A DNA stretch of 64,000 nucleotides from Symbiobacterium sp040797425 (GCF_040797425.1 NZ_JBFNEH010000015.1:1-64000), one strand, 5' to 3'. Shown: positions 25,471 to 34,942, counted from the first letter of the stretch. The notes: a model not told the origin generated them from the letters alone. Numbers and translations: made by a program.

Positions 25471-26142
25471 TCAGCGGGACGGGACGGTCGACGGCTGCGA
25501 GACCGCCTTGCGGGGCCGCAGCGACAGCGACACCCCGGCGTAGAGGAGCAGGATGCCGGCCGTCTGGGTAAAGGCGAAAATCTGCGAGAACTCCATCAGG
25601 CCGGCCGCCGCGCCGCCGCTGGCGAAGACGAAGGTACCCAGGGCGATGAGCAGCGTGAACGCGGCCCGGGTGCGGACGAAGGAGATCAGCGCTCCCGCCA
25701 GGATGATCAGGGAGCCGCCGATGTTCTGCAGCAGGAACGGGAGCTTGATGGCCGCCGTCGGCGCCGACCGGAACGCCTCCGTGGCCACAACGGCCGGACC
25801 CGTGCCGCCGGTAAGCAGCGTGGCCGCCGCCACCCAAACCGTGAGCGCCACCATCACGGCGAGGCTCACCTGGCCGAACCGCTGATGCAGCAGGTACGCA
25901 CTGCCCACGCTCAGGTACGCCACGCAGCCGCTGGCCGTGGACCAGTACAGCCACCAGAGCGCCGTTGGGATCTGTCCGGTCAGCTCGAAGTAAAGCTCGG
26001 GAAACGCCGCGCAGGCAATCAGGATGAGGCCGACGCCGTACCAGAGCGAATGCGGCCGCGGCCGGCGCGCATAGTGAAACAGCAACCGCCCGCCCAGGAG
26101 CAGGGACAGGACGACCAGCACGGTGTTGGCGATGGTGACCAT
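25471..26142 (-). CDS. Multi-pass membrane protein of unknown function
   Basis: 223 residues with about seven predicted membrane helices (roughly 5-22, 35-53, 64-85, 93-110, 130-152, 160-180 and 188-207) and a short basic C-terminal tail. I recognise no conserved motif. The coding frame has normal local codon use and an ATG at 26142 with GAGGTGAG upstream at a long spacing. No functional link to the neighbouring PBP and tRNA genes is evident. Confidence 0.65.
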   Translation of the reverse strand: MVTIANTVLVVLSLLLGGRLLFHYARRPRPHSLWYGVGLILIACAAFPELYFELTGQIPTALWWLYWSTASGCVAYLSVGSAYLLHQRFGQVSLAVMVALTVWVAAATLLTGGTGPAVVATEAFRSAPTAAIKLPFLLQNIGGSLIILAGALISFVRTRAAFTLLIALGTFVFASGGAAAGLMEFSQIFAFTQTAGILLLYAGVSLSLRPRKAVSQPSTVPSR

Positions 26143-26290
26143 CTACCCCACTCACCTCTCCCCGTTGCTCTTGGCCCCTCATATCTGGGATGGTATTGTG
26201 CATTTCGGGCATTGTCAAACCGGTCCGGTTGGTATCTCCCTCTCGGGTGCGCGCCCGATTCCGCGTTCGCACGGCAGAGGGGAGACGCGC

Positions 26291-26330
26291 AAAGGCGCCC
26301 CCGGCCCATTCCGGACCTGGAGGCGCCTTC
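26291..26330. terminator. Terminator after the class B PBP gene
   Basis: On the minus strand, AAGGCGCCTCC pairs with GGGGGCGCCTTT across a loop of about 17 bases, starting ten bases past the PBP stop. The T-tract is short. The stem works in both directions. Confidence 0.65.
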
Positions 26331-26339
26331 TTCTCACGC

Positions 26340-28193
26340 TCAGTCCGCCTTGTTGATGCGGGCGGGACCCTTGTCCTCAATGCCGAAGTAGTGGGCGAAG
26401 ACTGCCCGGGCCGCCGGCGACACCCACGAGCCGTGGGCGCCGCCCTCTACGAAGACGGCCACGGCGATCTGCGGGTCATCGTACGGCGCGTAGGCCACCG
26501 TGATCGCATCGGAATAAGCCTTGCCCGTCTCGGCGGAACCGGTCTTGGCCGCCACCGGGATCGGGAAGTCGCTGAAGACCCATGCGGCCGTGCCCAGCGC
26601 ATGGCTGGCGCCCTTGCGCATGCCCAGCTGGACCTGGTTCCACGCCTCCTCGGTGGCCTCCACGATGCCGGCCACGACGGGCTCGTGCCTGTACACCACC
26701 TCGCCGGCTGCGTTGCGGGCCTCCTGCAACAGGTACGGCTGGTACCGCACGCCCCGGTTGGCGATCGTGGCGGTGTAGACCGCCAGCTGCAGCGGGGAGA
26801 CCTGCACGTCGCCCTGGCCGATGGCCACCGAGAACACATGGCCCGGCTGCCACCGGTCGCCGTAGGAGGCCATGGTGGGCAGCACGCCCGGGTCCTCGTA
26901 GGGCAGGTCGATGCCCGTCGGCTGGCCGAAGCCGAACTGCTGCAGGAACTCGGCCAGCTTGTCGATGCCCAGGCGGTAGCCCGTCTCGTAGAAGTACGGG
27001 TTACACGACTGCGCCAGCGCCATGTCCAGGGCGAGATACCCCTGGTCCACCGGGTACCAGTTGGCGCGGGTCGGGTCGCGGTCGTAGACCACGTTGCAGT
27101 GCACGGTCTCGTACGGCCCCATCACACCGGCGGTGACGCCGGCGAGGCCGACGCCCATCTTGTAGGTGCTGCCCGGGGCGAAGCCCTGGATCGACCAGTT
27201 GATGAGCGGCGCCCCCGGCACGTTGATGTTCTGGTTATACTCCTCTTCCGTGAGGCCGACGGTCATCGCCTTGATGAACAGGTTCGGATCGTAGCTGGGC
27301 GTCTGGGCCATGGCGAGGACCGCGCCGGTCTTCACGTCCAGGGCCACCAACGCCCCCCGGATAGGCTGCGCCTCCGGGTCGTTCTGCGCCTTGATCCACT
27401 CAATGGTGGAGACCAGCGCCTGCTCGGCCACCTGCTGCAGGTCCAGGTCAAGCGTCAGGGTCAGGTCGTACCCGGGCTCCGGCTCGGTCTCCTCCACCGT
27501 GCCCACCGGACGGCCGGCGGGGTCGACCATCTTGACGCGCTTGCCGGGCTGACCCTGGAGCTGCTTCTCGTAGAAGAGTTCGATGCCGTCCTTGCCCACC
27601 ACGGAATCGGGATGGTAGCCCTTGAACTCCTCGCTCTCCAGCTGCTCCTGCGAGATGGGCTGCACGTAGCCCACCACGTTGGCGGCCACCTTGCCGTTCG
27701 GGTACTTTCGCGCTGACTGGGTGACGATCGTCACCCCGGGGAACTCGCCCTGCCGCTCGATGAACTTGGCGACCACCGACTGCGACAGGCCGGTCTTGAT
27801 GATCAGGTCCTCGGCCTGCCGCCCCTGGCGCTCGTGGATGCGCACCTGCTCCATGACGTACTCGCGGATCTCCTCGGCCGCCGCGGCATCGCCCTCGGCC
27901 AGGAGGAGGCTCAGTTCGGGCAGGATCTCGGCCACGTGCTCAGGCGTCTGGTCATACAGCATGGCAGCATAGACCGGCTCGCTGGTGGCCAGCGGCCGGC
28001 CGTCCCTGTCGTAAATGGCCCCACGGGGGCCGAAACTGGGCAGTTCCACATAGTGATGGCTGACGGCCCGGCTTACCCACGCCGCCGATTCGACCACCGT
28101 GAGGCGGTAGAGACGGGTGCCGGCCAGGCCGATCGTCAACAGGATGGCGCCCAGCATGACGAACACCCGCTTCTGCTCGCTGCGCAATCTCAC
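26340..28193 (-). CDS. Class B penicillin-binding protein (PBP2/MrdA type)
   Basis: 617-residue transpeptidase that cross-links peptidoglycan outside the membrane. One N-terminal transmembrane helix (about 10-30), then the dimerisation domain (PRGAIYDRDGRPLA) and the transpeptidase with STYK (about residue 341, in FAPGSTYKM), SCN (about 400, AQSCNPYF) and KTG (about 555, AAKTGSAE). The length and the PRGxIxDR start fit the PBP2/SpoVD group. GTG at 28193 lies close to the GGGGGCGG site; TTG 28187 is possible. The LysM/M23 peptidase gene is 15 bases upstream on the same strand, so the two are a cell-wall operon, perhaps for elongation or sporulation. Confidence 0.93.
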   Translation of the reverse strand: MRLRSEQKRVFVMLGAILLTIGLAGTRLYRLTVVESAAWVSRAVSHHYVELPSFGPRGAIYDRDGRPLATSEPVYAAMLYDQTPEHVAEILPELSLLLAEGDAAAAEEIREYVMEQVRIHERQGRQAEDLIIKTGLSQSVVAKFIERQGEFPGVTIVTQSARKYPNGKVAANVVGYVQPISQEQLESEEFKGYHPDSVVGKDGIELFYEKQLQGQPGKRVKMVDPAGRPVGTVEETEPEPGYDLTLTLDLDLQQVAEQALVSTIEWIKAQNDPEAQPIRGALVALDVKTGAVLAMAQTPSYDPNLFIKAMTVGLTEEEYNQNINVPGAPLINWSIQGFAPGSTYKMGVGLAGVTAGVMGPYETVHCNVVYDRDPTRANWYPVDQGYLALDMALAQSCNPYFYETGYRLGIDKLAEFLQQFGFGQPTGIDLPYEDPGVLPTMASYGDRWQPGHVFSVAIGQGDVQVSPLQLAVYTATIANRGVRYQPYLLQEARNAAGEVVYRHEPVVAGIVEATEEAWNQVQLGMRKGASHALGTAAWVFSDFPIPVAAKTGSAETGKAYSDAITVAYAPYDDPQIAVAVFVEGGAHGSWVSPAARAVFAHYFGIEDKGPARINKAD

Positions 28194-28208
28194 CGCCCCC
28201 TGCTAGGC

Positions 28209-29270
28209 TCAGGGCAGCCACCCCCGCGGGTCGACCGGTTCACCGTCGACCAGAACCGTGAAATGGAGGTGCGGCCCCGTGGAATTCCCTGTGCTTCCGG
28301 AGTACCCGATGAGGTCGCCCTCGTTCACCCACTCGCCGGGGCTGACCGCCACCTGGCTCAGGTGCGCGTACATCGTCATGATCCCGTTGCCGTGGTCGAT
28401 CTTCACCGCGATCCCGTAGCCGCCCAGCCAGTCGGCATAGGTGACCGTGCCGGCCGCGACGGCGGCCACCGGCGTGCCATAGTCCACGTCGATGTCCAGC
28501 CCGTCGTGCAGGTGCCAGACCCCGGTGACCGGGTGCGTCCGCCAGCCGAACTCGTCCGTGGTCCCCCGCCCCCAGGCCGGCCAGATGTCAAACCGGCCCG
28601 GCACAGAAGGCGTGCGGGAACCGCCGCGGCTGGCCACCATCGTGCGCCGGGACGGCGGCGTGCCGCCGGGCACGAAGACGATGTCGCCCGGCTTCAGGGC
28701 GTCTGCGTCCACGTCCGGATTGGCCGCCACGATCTCCTCGAAGTCGGCGTCGAACGCGTCGGCAATGCCCCACATCGTGTCGCCCGGGACGACCTCGTAG
28801 ACCAGCGCATCCATCGTCGGGATCTTCAGCTCCTGCCCGATCTGCAGGATGTCGTCGGCGTACATGTCATTCACGTAAAGGAGCGTCTCGGTCGACACGC
28901 CGTAACGCTGGGCGATGGCCTCGATCGTGTCGCCCTCCACCACGGTGTAGGTGATCACCTTCGGCCTGGGCGCCTCGGCCTCGGCCGGAGACGCGGCCTC
29001 GCCCGCTGCGGCCGGCGGCAGTGCGGTGGCCAGTGCGGCCTCCGCACCGACCGTGTCCGGCACTCGGGCGGCGGTCTTAGCCTCATCCGCGCCGGCCCCT
29101 CCCTTGGCGGCATCGTTCGCCGCCCCTGAAGACGTGGAGTTGGGAGCCTGCGCGGGAAGCGCGGCCGGGCGGCCGGCCGCACCGACGCCGCTCAGCACCA
29201 GCGTCGCCAGGGCGACGCCGAAGATCCGGCGACGTAAGCTGTTCCCATTCGACGAAGTGGGGAGGCGCAA
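28209..29270 (-). CDS. Secreted LysM-M23 peptidoglycan endopeptidase
   Basis: 353 residues. Signal-like hydrophobic start (about 14-35), a low-complexity linker, two LysM modules (TYTVVEGDTIEAIAQRYGVS at about 102 and YEVVPGDTMWGIADAF at about 152) and a C-terminal M23 domain. The zinc/active-site residues are visible as HLHDGLDID (H...D, about 250) and HLHF (about 335). It cuts peptide bridges in peptidoglycan. Start is TTG at 29270 with AAGGAGGG eight bases upstream. It is the first gene of a pair with the class B PBP; synthesis and hydrolysis of wall are thus co-expressed. Confidence 0.92.
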   Translation of the reverse strand: MRLPTSSNGNSLRRRIFGVALATLVLSGVGAAGRPAALPAQAPNSTSSGAANDAAKGGAGADEAKTAARVPDTVGAEAALATALPPAAAGEAASPAEAEAPRPKVITYTVVEGDTIEAIAQRYGVSTETLLYVNDMYADDILQIGQELKIPTMDALVYEVVPGDTMWGIADAFDADFEEIVAANPDVDADALKPGDIVFVPGGTPPSRRTMVASRGGSRTPSVPGRFDIWPAWGRGTTDEFGWRTHPVTGVWHLHDGLDIDVDYGTPVAAVAAGTVTYADWLGGYGIAVKIDHGNGIMTMYAHLSQVAVSPGEWVNEGDLIGYSGSTGNSTGPHLHFTVLVDGEPVDPRGWLP

Positions 29271-29368
29271 GAAAGAGCCCTCCTTCAGGTCATCTCACGG
29301 AGCATACTTGTACATTATATCGGTCAAAGAAGCCCCGTGGTATGGTTCTTCCGCCCTGTTTCCGGCCC

Positions 29369-30004
29369 TCAACGGTGGATCGGGCGCAGATCGGGGCCTA
29401 CGAGCACGGTGCCAATCTCTTCCACCTCGATCCGACCGGCCGAAGCCTCCTGCAGTTCGGCCGTCACGGTCGCCTGGTCGGCTGCCCGCACGCGGAAGTC
29501 GAGTACCACGGCCTCGCCGAACTGGCTGTCCAACGTGAGGGCGCCGCGCTGCTGCAGCAGGTACTGCACCTTTCCGAGCAGCGCGTAGTCGATCCGGATC
29601 CGCAGATCGACGGCGGGGATGCCCTCGGTCACGCCGGCGGCCTCCACGCCGGCCACAGCCGCCTGGCTGTAGGCCCGCACCAGCCCGCCGGCACCCAGCA
29701 GGATGCCGCCGAAGTAGCGGGTCACCACAATCGCCGTGTCGGAGAGGCCCTGCTTCTCCAGTACCTCGAAGATCGGGCGGCCGGCGGTGCCGCTGGGCTC
29801 GCCGTCGTCGGACATGCGCTGGACCCCGCCGGCGGTGAAGGCGAAGCAGTTGTGCGTCGCCTCCTTGTGCTCGGTGCGGATCGCATTGATAAAGGCCCAC
29901 GCCTCCGCCTCGGAGGTCACCGGGGCCACGTTGGCGATGAAGCGCGATTTGCGGATAACGATCTCGGCCTGCCCGCGGCCGGCCACAGTGCGGTACGGCA
30001 CCAC
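29369..30004 (-). CDS. YigZ/IMPACT-family protein (UPF0029)
   Basis: 211 residues. N-terminal UPF0029 domain with KSRFIANVAPV, the signature THNCFAFTAG, SDDGEPSGTAGRP and YFGGILLGAGGLVRAYS; C-terminal DUF1949 domain. Family members are linked to translation or nucleotide-related functions, but the biochemical role is not established. GTG at 30004, or the next GTG at 30001, follows GAGGGGTG. Single gene. Confidence 0.93.
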   Translation of the reverse strand: MVPYRTVAGRGQAEIVIRKSRFIANVAPVTSEAEAWAFINAIRTEHKEATHNCFAFTAGGVQRMSDDGEPSGTAGRPIFEVLEKQGLSDTAIVVTRYFGGILLGAGGLVRAYSQAAVAGVEAAGVTEGIPAVDLRIRIDYALLGKVQYLLQQRGALTLDSQFGEAVVLDFRVRAADQATVTAELQEASAGRIEVEEIGTVLVGPDLRPIHR

Positions 30005-30111
30005 TTCACCCCTCAGCGCAGTGGTACACCTAATGAGTTTTCGAGGAGTGTCCGCCGCTCCCCTGCCTCAGACTAAAGAATTAACCGGTTTCCAGCCTGG
30101 AGGGATGTCCC

Positions 30112-30645
30112 GTGGACGCCGCGACAAACTGGGAAGATCTGCTCGCGGGGAGCGAACGGCTGAAAGAGGCTGCAGCTCAGTACGAGCGGTCGCTCACCGC
30201 CGAGGACTACTGGTGGCTGGGCGTCAGCCTCGCCGCCATCACCCTTGCGGACCTGCAGGAGAAGGAGTACGCCGTGCGCCGCATCCAGCAGCTGGTGGAC
30301 CGGCTGGGCCGCTCCGGCACCGGTGGCGACTGGTTCCCGAGCTTTCTGGACGAGCTGGCCGCGCTGGACGCCGAGGGCCTGCTCTGGCCCCGCTACGAGC
30401 GGGATGAGCTGGGGCAGATGGTCCCGACCGGCGCTGCGGTGAACCCGGCCTTCGACGCCCAGGCCGGCTACGTGCTCGCGCTCGCCCACCTCGCCGTGGC
30501 GCAGGCGCTGAGCCGCGACGACCAGGCCGCCATCGCCGACCTGGCCCAGACGATCAGCGAAATCGTGCAGGAAGGCCTGCGCCCGGCCCATCGCCTCCGG
30601 GTGCAGGAGGCGCTGGCCGGCGGCGCAGATGCAGAAGAGCCCTGA
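30112..30645 (+). CDS. Hypothetical soluble helical protein
   Basis: 177 residues, acidic, mostly helical by composition, without signal peptide, membrane helix or motif that I recognise. GTG at 30112 with GGAGGGA upstream. It converges with the GGDEF gene, whose stop is 18 bases away. Codon use fits the neighbourhood, so I treat it as real. Confidence 0.65.
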   Translation: MDAATNWEDLLAGSERLKEAAAQYERSLTAEDYWWLGVSLAAITLADLQEKEYAVRRIQQLVDRLGRSGTGGDWFPSFLDELAALDAEGLLWPRYERDELGQMVPTGAAVNPAFDAQAGYVLALAHLAVAQALSRDDQAAIADLAQTISEIVQEGLRPAHRLRVQEALAGGADAEEP

Positions 30646-30663
30646 CGCGGCGGGCGCCCGGGC

Positions 30664-32136
30664 TCAGGCCTGTTTGCAGGCGTACATGCGCTCGTCCGCC
30701 CGATCGAGCAGTTGCTGCCACTCGGACTGAGGCGCCGTGTCCACCCCGATATCCAGATACAGCCGGGGCTCGTCCGGGCCCCGCTCCGCGTTCCAGGCCT
30801 CCACCCGCTTCATGATGCGGGCGGCAATGGCCTCGGCCTCCGGGCGGCCCGTGTCGGCGAGCACCACCAGGAACTCGTCGCCGCCGTAGCGCACGACCAG
30901 GTCTCCCGACCGGACGCTGCTGGTGATGAGGCGCGCACACTGCTGGAGGACCCAGTCCCCCGTCAGATGCCCCCAGCGGTCGTTGATCTGCTTGAACTTG
31001 CGGCAGTCGATGAGCAGCACCGACACCTGGCGGGCCTCGTCCTTCACCCGCTGCGCCCACTCGTTCAGGTAGTGCCGGTTGTAGACCCCCGTCAGGGCGT
31101 CACGCCGGGCGAGGCGCTCCTCCAGTTCGGCCCGCGAGATCGCGTCGGACACGTGGGCCGCCATCAGCTCCAGGAGCTGCAGGTCGTGCAGTTCGTACTG
31201 GTTCTTGCCCTCCCGGTCGACCCGCAGCACGCCGTAGAGGCGGCCGTTGGTCATCAGGGGCACGACCAGGATCGACTCGTCCTCCCGCGGGGTGCCGGGC
31301 ACCTGAATCGAGCGGGGGTCGCTCATCGCGTCGTTGGTGAAGATGGACTGGCCGTGCTTCGCCACCCACCCCGAGAGCCCCACGCCCACCGCGACCGTGG
31401 CGTTCATGATCGCCTCGCGCGTCGCCGGGGAGAGCGGAACCTCGCTGTGCAGGTAATGGGGCCGCAGGGTCTGCGACTGCTCATCCAGGAGCAGCACAAT
31501 GCCCTTGCTGCTGCCGGTGGCCCTCACGATGTGTCGGACGGCCGCCTGCACCACGTCCTGAACCCCGCGCGCCTTCAGCACCGGCAGCAGTTCCATGAGC
31601 CGGCGCAGGTGGTCGTTCTGGATCATCTGCTCCTGGTGGCGCAGGTAGAGCATCCGGGCGACCCCCACCACTCCCGCCACCGCTGCGACGAACATGAGCT
31701 GGAGAAGCGGGGAGGTGCCCCCGATGTGGGCGCCGACCACGGCGACACCCACGATCATCAGGTGCGCCGTGAGAAACTGCTTCCGGAAACGGCCGGCGGC
31801 CACGGCGGAGACGAGGATCATCGCCACGGGACCGGCCGGCACGGCGGGAAGGAGCCAGTAAAGCAGCACCGAGGGAACGTCCAGCAAGGCGATCAGGGCC
31901 CACGGCGTCACCCGCAGCTGGGGCCGCCAGACCGTGTCGAACAGCCCGAGGCAGCCGAGGAGGGTGCCGGCGAGGCAGGCCCACCAGGCAACCGACCAGA
32001 GCCGGCCGTGCACGCCGGCGAGGCCGGCCACGAGGGCGATCGCCGTCGCCAGTGCCGCGAGAACCGGGAACAGGAGCCGTGCTCCCCCGCGCAAACCAGC
32101 GATCTCCTCCGTGAGGCCCGGTTGTCTCTCTGCCAT
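30664..32136 (-). CDS. Membrane diguanylate cyclase (GAF-GGDEF)
   Basis: 490 residues from ATG 32136, which follows AAAGGGGGGG. About six membrane helices (residues 15-165), a GAF domain (about 185-325) and a GGDEF domain with the intact YGGDEF signature (about 425). The RxxD product-inhibition site (RSGD) stands five residues before it. It should make cyclic di-GMP from GTP at the membrane in response to an unknown signal. No EAL domain. Three HD-GYP genes (39.1, 40.1 and 63.4 kb) could degrade the product. Confidence 0.93.
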   Translation of the reverse strand: MAERQPGLTEEIAGLRGGARLLFPVLAALATAIALVAGLAGVHGRLWSVAWWACLAGTLLGCLGLFDTVWRPQLRVTPWALIALLDVPSVLLYWLLPAVPAGPVAMILVSAVAAGRFRKQFLTAHLMIVGVAVVGAHIGGTSPLLQLMFVAAVAGVVGVARMLYLRHQEQMIQNDHLRRLMELLPVLKARGVQDVVQAAVRHIVRATGSSKGIVLLLDEQSQTLRPHYLHSEVPLSPATREAIMNATVAVGVGLSGWVAKHGQSIFTNDAMSDPRSIQVPGTPREDESILVVPLMTNGRLYGVLRVDREGKNQYELHDLQLLELMAAHVSDAISRAELEERLARRDALTGVYNRHYLNEWAQRVKDEARQVSVLLIDCRKFKQINDRWGHLTGDWVLQQCARLITSSVRSGDLVVRYGGDEFLVVLADTGRPEAEAIAARIMKRVEAWNAERGPDEPRLYLDIGVDTAPQSEWQQLLDRADERMYACKQA

Positions 32137-32237
32137 GCCGTCCCCCCCCTTTCGGGGCATCCCTGTGCTTTGGTTCTGTTTTCGCCATCCAATTTCGCTT
32201 CCCCTTCCACCCACCCCCCGGTGCGCTGCAGACACAA

Positions 32238-32267
32238 GAAAGCCGGCCAGCCGTTCCGACTGGCCGG
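32238..32267 (-). terminator. Intrinsic terminator after the small membrane-protein gene
   Basis: On the minus strand, CCGGCCAG/CTGGCCGG (eight pairs, nine-base loop) is followed by CTTTCTTG, ten bases past the stop of the 32278-32502 gene. It separates it from the diguanylate cyclase gene. Confidence 0.75.
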
Positions 32268-32277
32268 GGACCAGGCT

Positions 32278-32502
32278 TCACTCTTCGTCCCGGGAAGGTG
32301 GTGGGTCCGGACTGCGGCGAAACGGCCCGGGCGGAATGTCTTCTTTCAGCAACGGCACGACCTTGCCTCTGCGGGTGCCCCGGCCCGACGACCGGGACAG
32401 CCGTTCCCGCGCGCTCAGAGCCTGCTCCAGCCGGTGCACCCGGTAGATCAGGTAAAGCACGGCCACAAGCTGTACCAGAACCAGAAACTGCAGCGTCTCC
32501 AT
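32278..32502 (-). CDS. Small single-pass membrane protein
   Basis: 74 residues: one hydrophobic helix (about 5-22) followed by a basic, then Pro/Asp-rich cytosolic tail (LKEDIPPGP). ATG at 32502 follows GGGAGGCG, and an intrinsic terminator lies just past its stop, which supports a real gene. Function unknown. Confidence 0.65.
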   Translation of the reverse strand: METLQFLVLVQLVAVLYLIYRVHRLEQALSARERLSRSSGRGTRRGKVVPLLKEDIPPGPFRRSPDPPPSRDEE

Positions 32503-32531
32503 CGCACACGCCTCCCCGGCAGCTAGGGCAC

Positions 32532-32747
32532 TTATTTAGACGTTCGCCGCCCGAATTTCGTTCGCGCCGGGGACGCCGATTCCTTCGGCGGGGCGGCGAG
32601 GGCGCGGATCAGGCAGCGGGAGCACTCGCCCGAGCAGCCTGCGGGCACCGCCAGCGCCGCCAGGCAGCGCACGCAGCGGGTCGCTCCCGGTTCGTTCGGG
32701 TATCCGCAGCGGGGGCAGACGCCGCTGCCGTCGCACGTCGCGGCCAT
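32532..32747 (-). CDS. Small zinc-ribbon protein
   Basis: 71 residues with CPRCG and CVRC (residues 11-29), a two-CxxC zinc ribbon, then a second Cys group CSGECSRC (about 38-45). ATG at 32747 is preceded by a run of G. It lies 20 bases downstream of feoB on the same strand and may belong to the feo operon; small Cys-rich proteins such as FeoC accompany feoB elsewhere, though this one does not look like FeoC. Function unknown. Confidence 0.6.
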   Translation of the reverse strand: MAATCDGSGVCPRCGYPNEPGATRCVRCLAALAVPAGCSGECSRCLIRALAAPPKESASPARTKFGRRTSK

Positions 32748-32766
32748 CCTTCATCCCCCCCTTCGT

Positions 32767-34611
32767 CTACCAGGGGAGCAACCGGTGGAGGAGGCCGCCC
32801 AGGAGAATCGCCAGAGCCACGTCGGCCACCCACATGGCAGCGCCCTGCCTCTTGCCCCGCTCCTTGAAGATGATCAGGATCGACGCGATGCACGGGGTAA
32901 ACAGCGTGATGGTAATCACCGCCACCAGCGCCTGGTGCGGGTTGAGACCCATGTCGAGCAGGCCGGCGGCGCCGAAGTCCCGTCGCACAAAGCCCATGAT
33001 GAAGGCCTGCGCGGCGGCCCGGGGAAGGCCCAGCCAGCCCTCCGTGACGGGCGCAAACCACCGGGCCAGCGCATCCAGGGCGCCGGTCTGCTGCATCACC
33101 GAGATGAGCAGCGAACCCGCGGCGAAGAACATCCAGGCTTCCGAGAGGAAGCTCTTCGACTTCAGATAGGTCTTCTGCAGCACGTTCTTGATCCGGGGCA
33201 GCCGGAGCGGCGGCAGGTCGATCATCAGGTCGGAGGAGGTGCCGGGCAGCAGCCGGTTGAGCAGGGCGCCGGTGACGCCGTAGACGAGGAGCAGCAGGGC
33301 GATGAAGGTGGCGATGTACGCCGGCCCGAGCGGGGCCAGCATGACCGTGATCACGCCCAGCTGGGCCGAGCACGGGATCGCCAGGGAGAGCAGGAAGGTC
33401 GCGATCGTCCGCTCACGCTCCGTGCCCATCAGCCGGGTGGTCACGGTGGCCATGGTGACGCAGCCGAGGCCCAGGATGGTCGGGATGATCGCCCGCCCGT
33501 TCAGGCCCACCTTGGTCATCAGCCGGTCCACGAGAACGGCAACGCGCGGCAGGTAGCCCGAGTCCTCCGCCAGGGCGAGGAAGAGGTAGAAGCCCACCAC
33601 CATGGGGAGCAGCAGACCGAGCAGGTAGGCGACGGTCATGGTCAGCAGGCCGAACTCGCCGATCAGGATCTGGCCGAGGAACGACTCCGGGAAAATCCAC
33701 CGCCCCACGAGGTCGGTGACCCAGGGGACGTAGTACTCGCCCATCCAGACCTCCTCGGTGACGCCCACCACGTCCTGGGCCACCCACACACCCAGCACCT
33801 GGTACATCAGCAGCAGGAAGCCGGCGAGGAGCACCAGGCCGCCCAGCGGGTGGAGCGTCAGCCGCCCGAGGCGTGTGGAGAGGCTGGCGCCGGAGGAGCT
33901 CTCCCGGATCACCCGCTCGGCGATCTCGTCAGCCCGGCGCCGGCGCGCCCGATAGATCTCCTCCCGGAGGCCCGGGGCGGGCCGCCCGAGGCGCTCGCAG
34001 GTGGCGGAGTCGTCTTCGAGCCACATCACGCCGTCGGCGGGGGGCAGATCCACCGGCAGCCGGGCCGCCACCTCCGGGGTCGGGATGCCCCGCCGGGCCC
34101 TCCCGATGGCGGCCTTGAGCTCGGCGATGCCCTCGCCCCGCACGGCGATGGTGGGAATCACCTCCACACCCAGCTCCGCCGACAGCCGCTCCACGTCGAT
34201 CTCGAGGCCATTCGCCCGCGCCTCGTCCATCAGGTTCAGCGCCACCACGACCGGGAAGCCCATGTCGATGATCTGAAGCGTGAGGAACAGGTCCCGGTCG
34301 AGGTGGGCGGCGTCCACCACGTTGACGATGGTGTCGGCCTGCAGGATCATCTCCCGCGCGACCCGCTCTTCTTCATTGAAAGCGGAGACGCCGTACACGC
34401 CCGGGGTATCGAAAATGCCGACATCGCCCATCCGACCGGAGGCGATGTCGACCGTGGTACCCGGGTAATTTGAGACTTCAACATAAACGCCCGTGAGGGC
34501 GTGGAAGATCGCAGACTTGCCCACGTTGGGGTTTCCGACAAGCACCACCTTGGCCGCCCGGGGAGGAACGTCGACGGCTGCGGCCGCACCGTGGCAGTGT
34601 GCGCTGGCCAT
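32767..34611 (-). CDS. feoB: Ferrous iron transporter FeoB
   Basis: 614 residues. N-terminal G domain with G1 GNPNVGKS (about residue 27), G2 region SNYPGTTVD, G3 DTPG and G4 in NLMD; then the spacer domain and the membrane part with two Gate regions (GLGCVTMATVTTR at about 410 and the second after 520). It imports Fe(II). ATG at 34611 is four bases before the feoA stop, with GGAGGG upstream, so feoA and feoB are translationally coupled. The frame stays open further upstream, but that part overlaps feoA and is not coding. Confidence 0.95.
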   Translation of the reverse strand: MASAHCHGAAAAVDVPPRAAKVVLVGNPNVGKSAIFHALTGVYVEVSNYPGTTVDIASGRMGDVGIFDTPGVYGVSAFNEEERVAREMILQADTIVNVVDAAHLDRDLFLTLQIIDMGFPVVVALNLMDEARANGLEIDVERLSAELGVEVIPTIAVRGEGIAELKAAIGRARRGIPTPEVAARLPVDLPPADGVMWLEDDSATCERLGRPAPGLREEIYRARRRRADEIAERVIRESSSGASLSTRLGRLTLHPLGGLVLLAGFLLLMYQVLGVWVAQDVVGVTEEVWMGEYYVPWVTDLVGRWIFPESFLGQILIGEFGLLTMTVAYLLGLLLPMVVGFYLFLALAEDSGYLPRVAVLVDRLMTKVGLNGRAIIPTILGLGCVTMATVTTRLMGTERERTIATFLLSLAIPCSAQLGVITVMLAPLGPAYIATFIALLLLVYGVTGALLNRLLPGTSSDLMIDLPPLRLPRIKNVLQKTYLKSKSFLSEAWMFFAAGSLLISVMQQTGALDALARWFAPVTEGWLGLPRAAAQAFIMGFVRRDFGAAGLLDMGLNPHQALVAVITITLFTPCIASILIIFKERGKRQGAAMWVADVALAILLGGLLHRLLPW

Positions 34612-34615
34612 CTCC

Positions 34616-34840
34616 TTATCCCTCCACCAGTTCGACTGTGATGCGGTGCGCCAGATTCCGCCCCAGGGCCATCTCCTGCTTGCCCTTGCGCACCACCACC
34701 GGGCCGCCGGGAAGCACGGCCTGGCATGCGGCCCGCGCCCCCTCGGCGATGCCGAAGCGAATGGCCGCCAGTCGGGCGTGCGGGTCATCGATGGTACGGA
34801 TGATGAAGACCTGTCCTGGCCGGGTCTGATCGAGTGTCAT
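34616..34840 (-). CDS. feoA: Ferrous iron transport accessory protein FeoA
   Basis: 74-residue SH3-like protein that supports FeoB. It shows the family pattern: an N-terminal PGQVFIIRTI, a central RFGIAEGA and a C-terminal GRNLAHRITVE. ATG at 34840 follows GAGGATGAG. First gene of the feo operon, with a likely Fur-type box about 20 bases upstream. Confidence 0.92.
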   Translation of the reverse strand: MTLDQTRPGQVFIIRTIDDPHARLAAIRFGIAEGARAACQAVLPGGPVVVRKGKQEMALGRNLAHRITVELVEG

Positions 34841-34859
34841 GTCTGCCTCATCCTCGGGA

Positions 34860-34879
34860 TTGAGAATCGTTATCGTTCA
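34860..34879 (-). promoter_or_regulatory. Probable Fur box upstream of feoAB
   Basis: On the minus strand the 20 bases read TGAACGATAACGATTCTCAA, close to the GATAATGATTATC-type Fur consensus. They lie 20 bases before the feoA start. Iron-dependent repression is inferred. Confidence 0.65.
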
Positions 34880-34908
34880 CCTCTATTTAACCTTGGGCTG
34901 CGCACGCA

Positions 34909-34938
34909 TTACAAGACACCAACGCACGCATTTATGAT
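34909..34938 (+). promoter_or_regulatory. Candidate promoter towards the sensor kinase gene
   Basis: TTACAA (34909-34914), an 18-base spacer and TATGAT (34933-34938) on the plus strand. The kinase starts about 200 bases further on, so the leader would be long. Confidence 0.45.
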
Positions 34939-34942
34939 GTAA

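Noticed and set aside
34612..34788. Longer FeoB N-terminus
   Set aside because: The frame is open, but it overlaps feoA in another frame and codes for a Trp/Arg-rich sequence unlike FeoB. ATG 34611 with a good site is the start.
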